NCBI GenBank assembly: GCA_900545865.1
Contig: URAN01000052.1
Coordinates: forward strand, 1 to 21,130
Length of the DNA: 21,130 nucleotides
Direction: 5' to 3'
DNA from: an uncultured Eubacteriales bacterium
GTDB lineage: Bacteria > Bacillota > Clostridia > Monoglobales > Monoglobaceae
Shown: piece after piece, positions 7,312 to 13,827 of the stretch
Numbering within the stretch: position 1 is the first letter of the stretch
Layout of the letters: every line of letters begins with the position of its first letter
The notes under the pieces: model-generated
What the model was told of the DNA's origin: nothing
The model's input: only the letters and a program-made list of their open reading frames with translations
Database searches by the model: none
Made by a program: the position numbers and the translations under genes

Positions 7312-9054
7312 ATGTCGGAAAATAAAACCAATTCGGGCAAGAAACCAAACTTTTTAAAAGGTGCTCTTATCCTTGCTGTTGCAAATTTTATAGTAAAAAT
7401 CATCGGCGCAATGTTCAAAATTCCGCTGTTCCGCTTAATAGGCGATGACGGGAGCGGTTATTTTAACGTTGCATATCAGATTTATACGTTTATGTTCATT
7501 GTCGCAACGGCAGGCTTTCCCGTTGCGGTGTCAAAAATGGTATCCGAAAGCCTTGTAAACGAATCCGAAAGCTGTGCTAACCGTGTATTCAAGGTTGCGT
7601 TTCGCTTTCTCGCCGTTGTCGGTCTTATCGGAACTCTTATAATGATTGTGTTCTCGGACGCATTGGCAAATCTCGTTGCCATAAAGGGTTCGTCCGTCGG
7701 AATCATGGTCATTGCGCCGTCGGTGTTTTTCGTATCGCTTGCCTCGGCATACCGCGGATACTTTCAGGGCAGGCAGAATATGTACCCGACCGCACTTAGT
7801 GAGGTTGTCGAATCGACAACAAAGATGCTTGTCGGACTTATCGCCGCAGGTTGGATAATGGGAATGACGGTCGACGGCTCGCTCGGTCAGACCATCGACC
7901 TCGCCGCACACAAAATAGCCTCGGCGCACATTCAGACAATCTTTGCGTCAAGCGGCGCAATATTCGGCGTTACGTTCGGAACGCTTTTGTCCTGTCTTAT
8001 CCTGTCGATAATATACATCGTACATTCAAGGCGAAAAAGAGATCTGTTTCGGCTTCCCGTTAAGTCAAACGACCGCATCATACTCAAAAAGCTGATAATG
8101 ATTGCTATACCTATCACAATCGGCGCATCCGTATCGAGCCTTACCACATTGATTGATATGGCAACGATAAGCCGCCGCCTTGTGATAAACCCCGATGTTT
8201 TCGAACGCTATTCGTTTATGTTCGCACCGGGTACGGATTTTTATAAAAAAGTTATCGAAGAGGGTTGGCAGGGCGCAGAGCTTTTGTCACAAAAGGCGGC
8301 GACCCTCTACGGAATGTACACCGGTAAGGCTCTTACAATGTTTAACCTTCCTCTGACTCTGGTTGTGGCTCTCGGCACAAGCGTTGTCCCGGCAATATCC
8401 GCGGCGGTTGCCGCCGCAAAATCGCGCGAGGCAAAGAACATCACCGAGGGAACTCTCAGAATAGCAATGCTTTTTGCCGCACCGTGCGCAATCGGAATGG
8501 CTGTTTTATCCGAACCGATTCTTATGCTTTTGTTCGGCACAGGCAACGCAAAATCGGTTCTCTCCATCCTTTCAATATCGATAATTCCCGTTGCGATTGT
8601 ACAGGTATCAAACTCGATACTTCAATCCTACGGTCGGGTATACAAACCGGTAACGCATATGATAATCGGCGGCGCAATAAAGGTTGTGGTAAACTTTTTC
8701 TGTATTCCGTATCTCGGAATAGACGGCGCACCGGTCGGAACATTCGTATGTTATCTCACGATTGCCGTTTTGAACACGATATCGATTATACGCACGGCAA
8801 AGATAGACTTTAAATGGAACAGCTTTGTCATCCGTCCTCTTCTTGCGGCTTTGGTTATGGGCGTTGCCGCATTCGGGCTTTTAAAGGTTCTGCCCGGCGG
8901 AAACCTTATCTGCTTAATCCAAATCGCGATATGCGGCGTTGTGTACCTCATTGCGGCGCTTGCGTTCGGAACGATTAAAAAAGAGGACGTTCTTATGCTG
9001 CCGAGCGGTGAAAAGATTGCGGCGCTTATGCTCAAATACAAGCTTTTGAAATAG
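7312..9054 (+). CDS. polysaccharide/lipid flippase of the SpoVB/YabM (MVF/MurJ-like) family
   Basis: A 580-residue polytopic membrane protein of the MOP superfamily, to which lipid II flippases (MurJ), SpoVB and O-antigen flippases belong. About 14 hydrophobic segments can be traced, starting at ALILAVANFIVKIIGAMFKIPL. The N-terminal pattern (KIPLFRLIGDDGSGYFNVAYQIY and GFPVAVSKMVSE) is typical of the Firmicute SpoVB/YabM branch. The gene order flippase-mazG-S4 protein matches Bacillus yabM-yabN-yabO, which supports the YabM assignment over SpoVB proper. AGGAG lies seven bases before the ATG. The exact lipid-linked substrate is unknown; a peptidoglycan or spore-cortex precursor is plausible. 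Confidence 0.87.
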   Translation: MSENKTNSGKKPNFLKGALILAVANFIVKIIGAMFKIPLFRLIGDDGSGYFNVAYQIYTFMFIVATAGFPVAVSKMVSESLVNESESCANRVFKVAFRFLAVVGLIGTLIMIVFSDALANLVAIKGSSVGIMVIAPSVFFVSLASAYRGYFQGRQNMYPTALSEVVESTTKMLVGLIAAGWIMGMTVDGSLGQTIDLAAHKIASAHIQTIFASSGAIFGVTFGTLLSCLILSIIYIVHSRRKRDLFRLPVKSNDRIILKKLIMIAIPITIGASVSSLTTLIDMATISRRLVINPDVFERYSFMFAPGTDFYKKVIEEGWQGAELLSQKAATLYGMYTGKALTMFNLPLTLVVALGTSVVPAISAAVAAAKSREAKNITEGTLRIAMLFAAPCAIGMAVLSEPILMLLFGTGNAKSVLSILSISIIPVAIVQVSNSILQSYGRVYKPVTHMIIGGAIKVVVNFFCIPYLGIDGAPVGTFVCYLTIAVLNTISIIRTAKIDFKWNSFVIRPLLAALVMGVAAFGLLKVLPGGNLICLIQIAICGVVYLIAALAFGTIKKEDVLMLPSGEKIAALMLKYKLLK

Positions 9055-9084
9055 CCTTGTATATCACGAAAGGTTGGGTTTTAT

Positions 9085-9768
9085 ATGGATTTAAACAAAG
9101 AAAAATACAAAGACGGTTACGGCGGCAAGTACACATTTGACGATTTGGTTAAGATAATCGAGATTTTGCGCGCTCCGGGCGGCTGTCCGTGGGACAGGGA
9201 ACAAACCCACGAGAGCATACGCAAAAACGTTGTCGAAGAGGCGTATGAAATGGTTGAGGCAATCGACAGCCGAAATGAAGATAAGATAGCCGACGAAAGC
9301 GGCGATGTATTGTTACAGGTCGTCTTGCACGCACAGATTGCAAAAGACGGCGGCAATTATGACATAAATGACGTGACCGATATAATCAGCCGAAAGATGA
9401 TTCATCGTCACCCCCACGTTTTCGGCAGCACATCGGTTAAAAACAGTGATGAGGTCTTGCAAAAATGGGATGCGATAAAGCGTTCCGACCGAAGTCAAAC
9501 GAGCGTCAGCGATGATTTAAAAGGCGTGTCAAAATACATTCCCACGCTTATGCGCGCTCAAAAAATCCGCAAAAAGGCGAATAAAGCGGGTTTCGGTCAC
9601 ACCGCACCCGAATGCGGCGCAAAGACCGAGGAACAATTCGGCGAGCTGCTCTTTAACATTGCGGCGGCGGCAGGGGATTTGGGAATCGACCCCGATATTG
9701 CTCTTTCGGGATATATAAATAAGTTTATTTCGGATTTTGAAAAATTCGAAAAAGAACACAAAGAATGA
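9085..9768 (+). CDS. mazG: nucleoside triphosphate pyrophosphohydrolase MazG
   Basis: MazG hydrolyses (d)NTPs, including non-canonical ones, to the monophosphate and pyrophosphate. The first MazG domain is complete: GGCPWDREQTHESI (about 32-45), EExxE at 51-55 (EEAYE) and ExxD at 71-74 (ESGD), the Mg-binding set. HRHPHVFG follows at 107-114. A second, C-terminal MazG domain is recognisable from EEQFGELLFNIAAAAGDLGIDPDIAL (about 182-207), but the helix normally in front of it is largely missing and its usual GD reads GE. At 227 residues it lacks the methylase domain fused to MazG in Bacillus YabN. AAAGG lies 11 bases before the ATG. The next gene, rqcP, follows the YabN-YabO order. Confidence 0.93.
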   Translation: MDLNKEKYKDGYGGKYTFDDLVKIIEILRAPGGCPWDREQTHESIRKNVVEEAYEMVEAIDSRNEDKIADESGDVLLQVVLHAQIAKDGGNYDINDVTDIISRKMIHRHPHVFGSTSVKNSDEVLQKWDAIKRSDRSQTSVSDDLKGVSKYIPTLMRAQKIRKKANKAGFGHTAPECGAKTEEQFGELLFNIAAAAGDLGIDPDIALSGYINKFISDFEKFEKEHKE

Positions 9769-9841
9769 TTATATAACGCCCCACCGCACAACCCTCACGG
9801 ATAATCACAAAACAAAAAAATAACAGAAACGGAGAACACTT

Positions 9842-10084
9842 ATGAGATTGGATAAATATTTAAAGGTTTCGCGGCTTATCAAACGCCGCACCGTTGCAAA
9901 CGAGGCGTGCGACAACGGACGTATCACCGTCAACAATAAAGTCGCGCGAGCCTCATATGACGTAAAGGTCGGCGATGTCATCTGTATTTCGTTCGGTTCA
10001 AAACCCGTAACCGTGCGCGTATCAGAGGTCAAAGACACTGCCTTTAAAGATGCGGCGGCATCTATGTACGAAATAATCGAATAA
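9842..10084 (+). CDS. rqcP: RqcP (YabO-like) S4 RNA-binding protein
   Basis: An 80-residue protein made almost entirely of an S4 domain: MRLDKYLKVSRLIKRRTVANEAC, then GRITVNNKVARASYDVKVGD. In Bacillus the equivalent protein works with RqcH at the 50S subunit, stabilising the P-site tRNA while C-terminal alanine tails are added to stalled nascent chains. Length, S4 pattern and position behind mazG fit this protein better than the longer Hsp15. GGAG lies seven bases upstream of the ATG. The sporulation genes yabP and yabQ, which follow yabO in Bacillus, are absent; a terminator comes instead. Confidence 0.88.
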   Translation: MRLDKYLKVSRLIKRRTVANEACDNGRITVNNKVARASYDVKVGDVICISFGSKPVTVRVSEVKDTAFKDAAASMYEIIE

Positions 10085-10104
10085 CGGTTTTGACCGCGGA
10101 ATTT

Positions 10105-10153
10105 AAAAGGGTTCGGATTCGTTCGTCATATCGGATAATCCGAACCCTTTTTT
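10105..10153. terminator. strong intrinsic terminator after rqcP
   Basis: A perfect 15-bp stem pairs AAAAGGGTTCGGATT (10105-10119) with AATCCGAACCCTTTT (10137-10151) around a 17-base loop, followed by more T. It ends the bioY-to-rqcP unit. The A-run on the left side would allow termination on the minus strand too, though no minus-strand gene is near. Confidence 0.88.
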
Positions 10154-10229
10154 GCGTTTGGCACGCCATACCGTTTTTCGACAAAATTATGGTTTTTACT
10201 GTATGTTTTTCATATGTTTGTTGCGGTCT

Positions 10230-10259
10230 TTGACTCAAAAAATAAATAATTTGTAAATT
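10230..10259 (+). promoter_or_regulatory. candidate promoter upstream of rnhA
   Basis: TTGACT (10230-10235) and TAAATT (10254-10259) are 18 bases apart in a very AT-rich region between the rqcP terminator and rnhA. Because a strong terminator precedes it, rnhA needs its own promoter here. The AT-richness makes chance matches likely, so this exact placement is tentative. Confidence 0.4.
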
Positions 10260-10348
10260 TTTAAATTTTTTTATAAAAACTATGGATTTTTAAATACGCT
10301 TGTGATAAAATAAAAGGTGGTTTGGAAATTTTTATCGGAGGTCAGACA

Positions 10349-10801
10349 ATGCCGGAATTATCTAAAGTTTCATTATATACGGATGGCGCGTGCAGCGGTA
10401 ACCCCGGGCCGGGCGGCTGGGGCGCGATTTTACGCTGTATGGGCTATGAAAAGGAATTGTCGGGCGGCGAGGCCGTCACAACCAACAACCGTATGGAACT
10501 CACCGCGGTTATACGCGGGCTTGAGGCTCTCAACCGCAAGTGTGACGTGACGATATACAGCGATTCGAAATACTTTGTGGACGCGGTTGAAAAAGGCTGG
10601 GCAAAGTCATGGCAAAAAAACGGCTGGCGCAAGGGTTCAAAAGAACCTGCCAAAAACCCCGATTTGTGGGAGGCTCTCTTATCCCTTTTGGACAAGCACG
10701 AGGTTAAACTCGTCTGGGTCAAGGGTCACGCGGGACATCCCGAAAACGAACGCTGTGACAAGATGGCTGTTTCCGAATCCCAAAAATTCAAACAATCATA
10801 G
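10349..10801 (+). CDS. rnhA: ribonuclease HI
   Basis: RNase HI cuts the RNA strand of RNA-DNA hybrids, such as R-loops and primer remnants. The 150-residue protein has the full acidic active site: Asp12 in YTDGACSGNPGPGGWG, Glu50 in NNRMELTA, Asp72 in YSDSKY and Asp137 in NERCDKMA. The mobile catalytic His127 is in KGHAGHPENE. The basic handle region WAKSWQKNGWRKG is present. An in-frame TTG at 10322 would extend the protein, but the ATG at 10349 has GGAGG seven bases upstream and is the clear start. The next gene, nifS, starts 150 bases later and appears to have its own promoter overlapping the rnhA stop. Confidence 0.96.
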   Translation: MPELSKVSLYTDGACSGNPGPGGWGAILRCMGYEKELSGGEAVTTNNRMELTAVIRGLEALNRKCDVTIYSDSKYFVDAVEKGWAKSWQKNGWRKGSKEPAKNPDLWEALLSLLDKHEVKLVWVKGHAGHPENERCDKMAVSESQKFKQS

Positions 10802-10827
10802 ACGGCTTTTGTACTACTTTATATAAT
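10799..10827 (+). promoter_or_regulatory. sigma-A-like promoter for the nifS-iscU-mnmA run
   Basis: TAGACG (10799-10804) lies 17 bases before a perfect TATAAT (10822-10827). The -35 box includes the rnhA stop codon. Transcription would start near 10834, leaving a leader of about 118 bases before nifS. I find no IscR-type operator or recognisable riboswitch in that leader. Confidence 0.6.
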
Positions 10828-10951
10828 AAAACTTATATTTAACGCCGATAATATGTTTTGACCGAATTAAAATTTTTTAAACCAAAAAAACTTACAGACA
10901 TCTACTTTTCATAGATTGCTGCTGTAATAAACAGAAAGGTAGGAAATAACA

Positions 10952-12136
10952 ATGACAAAAAGAATTTATGCCGACAATGCCGCAACAACAAAGGTTGCGC
11001 CCGAGGTCGTTGACGCGATGCTTCCGTACTTTACCGAAACATACGGTAATCCGTCAAGCATCTATAACGAGGGTCGCACGGCTCGTGTCGCGGTCGAAAA
11101 GGCAAGAGAACAGGTGGCAAACGCAATAGGTGCAAGCCCCAAAGAGATTTACTTTACCGGCTCGGGCAGCGAGGCGGACAACTGGGCTTTGCGCTCTACT
11201 GCACGAGCTCTTTCGAAAAAGGGTAATCACATCATTACATCGGCGGTTGAACATCACGCGGTTTTACACACCTGTCAGGATTTGGAAAAGCAAGGTTTTG
11301 AGGTCACATACCTTCCCGTTGACAAATACGGAATGGTTTCGCCCGATGATGTCAAGGCCGCAGTAAAAGACACAACGATAATGATAAGCATTATGTTTGC
11401 CAACAACGAAATCGGTACGATTATGCCGATTGCCGAGATAGGCAAAATCGCAAAGGAAGCAGGCGTTGTCTTTCACACGGATGCCGTACAGGCTGTCGGA
11501 AACGTTGAGATAGACGTAAAGTCAATGAATATAGATATGCTCTCTTTGACCGCGCACAAGTTCCACGGCCCTAAAGGCTGCGGCGCTCTTTATGTTCGCC
11601 AAGGCGTTAAGCTTATGTCGTTCATCACGGGCGGCGCACAAGAGAGAATGCGCCGTGCCGGAACAGAGAACGTCCCGGGGATTGTCGGTCTGGGCAAGGC
11701 TATTGAGCTTGCAACCGCAAATATAAAAGAAAAACAGGAAAAACTCATCGCCCTGCGTGACAGATACATCAAAAAAGTTTTGGAAACCGTTCCGTATTCA
11801 CGCCTTAACGGTCACCCTACCGAAAGACTTGCCGGAAACGCAAACATTTCGTTTGAGTATATCGAAGGTGAGGGCTTGCTTTTAAGCCTTGATATGAAGG
11901 GCATTGCCGCATCGAGCGGAAGCGCGTGCACATCGGGTTCTCTCGACCCGTCACACGTATTGCTTGCAATCGGTCTTAAGCACGAACAGGCTCACGGCTC
12001 TTTGCGCACAAGCTTTGGCGAGGACACAACGGTCGAGGATATAGATTATATGGTTGACGCAATAGCCGAGATTGTGGCACGTCTGAGAAGTATGTCGCCG
12101 CTTTATGAGGACTTTGTCAAAAGCCAAAACAAATAA
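10952..12136 (+). CDS. nifS: cysteine desulfurase, NifS/IscS class
   Basis: A PLP enzyme that takes sulfur from cysteine as a persulfide for Fe-S clusters and thiolated tRNA. The fold-type I landmarks are visible: YADNAATTKV at the N-terminus, His101/102 in the EHHAVL stretch, Asp177 in FHTDAVQ, the PLP-binding Lys203 in LTAHKFHGPKG, and the persulfide Cys326 in the loop SSGSACTSG. That loop marks class I (NifS/IscS) rather than SufS. The length of 394 residues is normal. The ribosome site AGGTAGG lies about eight bases before the ATG. It is followed after 51 bases by iscU and then mnmA, so it very likely supplies sulfur to both. In Firmicutes the name nifS or iscS is used without implying nitrogen fixation. 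Confidence 0.95.
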   Translation: MTKRIYADNAATTKVAPEVVDAMLPYFTETYGNPSSIYNEGRTARVAVEKAREQVANAIGASPKEIYFTGSGSEADNWALRSTARALSKKGNHIITSAVEHHAVLHTCQDLEKQGFEVTYLPVDKYGMVSPDDVKAAVKDTTIMISIMFANNEIGTIMPIAEIGKIAKEAGVVFHTDAVQAVGNVEIDVKSMNIDMLSLTAHKFHGPKGCGALYVRQGVKLMSFITGGAQERMRRAGTENVPGIVGLGKAIELATANIKEKQEKLIALRDRYIKKVLETVPYSRLNGHPTERLAGNANISFEYIEGEGLLLSLDMKGIAASSGSACTSGSLDPSHVLLAIGLKHEQAHGSLRTSFGEDTTVEDIDYMVDAIAEIVARLRSMSPLYEDFVKSQNK

Positions 12137-12187
12137 ATCACAAAGGATTTAATCATAAAATTTTAAACGGAAAGGAATTTAAAATAT

Positions 12188-12643
12188 ATGTACAGCGAAA
12201 AAGTAATGGATCATTTCACAAACCCGAGAAATGTCGGTGAAATACCCGATGCGAACGCAGTGGGTCAGGTAGGAAACCCCCAGTGCGGCGATATAATGAA
12301 AATATATATGAAGATTAACGATGACACACAGGTTATCGAGGACGTTAAGTTCAAGACGTTCGGATGCGGTGCGGCAATCGCCACATCTTCCATGGCAACC
12401 GAGCTTGTAAAGGGCAAAACCGTTGATGAGGCTCTCGCTTTGACGAACAAAGCCGTTGCCGAGGCTCTTGACGGACTTCCACCGATAAAGATGCACTGCT
12501 CTAACCTTGCGGAAGAAGCCGTTCACGCGGCAATCATCAACTATTACGAAAGCCGTGGAATCGACGCGTCGCACCTTAAAGGCTGTGTCGGTGAATGTTG
12601 TGGTTGTCCGCACAGTCACGAACACGGTATGGACGCACAATAA
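12188..12643 (+). CDS. iscU: IscU/NifU-like iron-sulfur cluster scaffold
   Basis: The scaffold on which NifS-derived sulfur and iron are assembled into [2Fe-2S] clusters before transfer. The three ligand cysteines of the NifU N-domain/IscU family are present: Cys33 with Asp35 (NPQCGD), Cys60 (FGCGAA) and Cys104 (KMHCSNL). The HscA-recognition motif LPPVK of proteobacterial IscU appears as LPPIK. After the core comes a short tail rich in Cys and His (Cys133, 137, 138 and 140, then HSHEH). GGAAAGGA lies upstream of the ATG. The stop codon overlaps the mnmA start by one base, so the two are translationally coupled. Confidence 0.94.
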   Translation: MYSEKVMDHFTNPRNVGEIPDANAVGQVGNPQCGDIMKIYMKINDDTQVIEDVKFKTFGCGAAIATSSMATELVKGKTVDEALALTNKAVAEALDGLPPIKMHCSNLAEEAVHAAIINYYESRGIDASHLKGCVGECCGCPHSHEHGMDAQ

Positions 12644-13743
12644 TGACAGACAAAAACATAAATTCAAAACCCCGTGTTGCAATAGGAATGTCCGGCGGCG
12701 TTGACAGCAGTGTCGCCGCCGCCGTTCTTAAAGAACGCGGATATGAGGTCATCGGCGTTACGATGCGCCTTTGGGACGGCGAAGAAATAAACGGCTCGAT
12801 TGCCGAAAGCACCTGTTGTTCTCTTTCGGCGACCGAGGACGCACGCTTTGTATGCGCAAAGCTCGACATAGACTATCACGTTCTCGATTTCAGAGCCGAG
12901 TTTTCTCAATACGTTATCGACTATTTCATCAACGAGTACACAAACGGACGAACGCCGAACCCGTGTATTGCGTGTAACAAATTCCTCAAATTTGACGCGA
13001 TGGCAAAAAAGGCAGAGCTTTTGAACGCCGAATATGTCGCAACGGGTCATTATGCAAAGGTTGAGTTTGACAACAATACGGATCGGTATCTTTTAAAGCG
13101 CGCACGCGCGGACGCAAAGGATCAGACCTATGCTCTCTATAACTTGACCCAAAAACAGCTTTCGCACCTTCTTCTTCCTCTCGGTGATTTCGACAGCAAA
13201 GCCGATGTGCGCCAAATGGCGGAAAATCTCGGTCTTATCACGGCGAAAAAGCCCGACAGCCAAGAGATTTGTTTTGTTCCCGACAATGACTATGTCGGAT
13301 TTATAAAGCGCCATATTGCAAGCCTTCCTCCCGAGGGTAACTTTGTCGATATACACGGCAACGTTCTCGGAAAGCACCGCGGCATAACGAATTATACAAT
13401 CGGACAGCGCAAGGGTCTGGGGATTGCGTTTGGAAAGCCGATGTTCGTCATAAAAATCGATGCAAAACGCAACGAGGTCGTTCTCGGCGAACAGGGAACG
13501 GAATTTTCAAAATCCCTTTTGGCAAAGGATATAAACTTTATTCCGTTCGACACCATCGACAAACCCATACGCGTCACCGCAAAGGTGCGATACAGCGCAC
13601 GTCCTGCCGCCGCCGTTGCCGAGATTGACAATGACGGCTTGCTTAAAATAACGTTTGACGAGCCGCAAAGAGCGGTAACTCCCGGTCAGGCGGTCGTCTT
13701 ATATGACGGCGATATTGTTGTCGGCGGCGCAACCATAATATAG
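12643..13743 (+). CDS. mnmA: tRNA 2-thiouridylase MnmA
   Basis: MnmA adenylates and then thiolates U34 of the tRNAs for Lys, Glu and Gln. The PP-loop SGGVDSSV is at residues 18-25. The two catalytic cysteines are Cys111 in NPCIACNKFLKF and Cys210 in SQEICFVP. An extra Cys108 makes a CxxC pair that, with Cys210, could hold an Fe-S cluster as proposed for some MnmA enzymes. The length of 366 residues is typical. The start is the ATG at 12643, overlapping the iscU stop as TAATG. No ribosome site is evident, so re-initiation after iscU is the likely mode. The nifS-iscU-mnmA order suggests direct sulfur relay. Confidence 0.95.
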   Translation: MTDKNINSKPRVAIGMSGGVDSSVAAAVLKERGYEVIGVTMRLWDGEEINGSIAESTCCSLSATEDARFVCAKLDIDYHVLDFRAEFSQYVIDYFINEYTNGRTPNPCIACNKFLKFDAMAKKAELLNAEYVATGHYAKVEFDNNTDRYLLKRARADAKDQTYALYNLTQKQLSHLLLPLGDFDSKADVRQMAENLGLITAKKPDSQEICFVPDNDYVGFIKRHIASLPPEGNFVDIHGNVLGKHRGITNYTIGQRKGLGIAFGKPMFVIKIDAKRNEVVLGEQGTEFSKSLLAKDINFIPFDTIDKPIRVTAKVRYSARPAAAVAEIDNDGLLKITFDEPQRAVTPGQAVVLYDGDIVVGGATII

Positions 13744-13827
13744 CAAAACACGGTGTCACCAAATCAAGACCGATTCGGCGATACCGCTCATTTAACAAAA
13801 AATCACTTTATACGATGATTCCAAGAG

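Noticed and set aside
12179..12682. A 167-codon minus-strand ORF over iscU
   Set aside because: It lies fully opposite iscU and the mnmA start, whose Cys ligands and PP-loop are unmistakable.
13744..13827. An imperfect hairpin (CGGTGTCACC with GGCGATACCG) between mnmA and the helicase gene
   Set aside because: The stem has mismatches and no T-run, so I do not call it a terminator.
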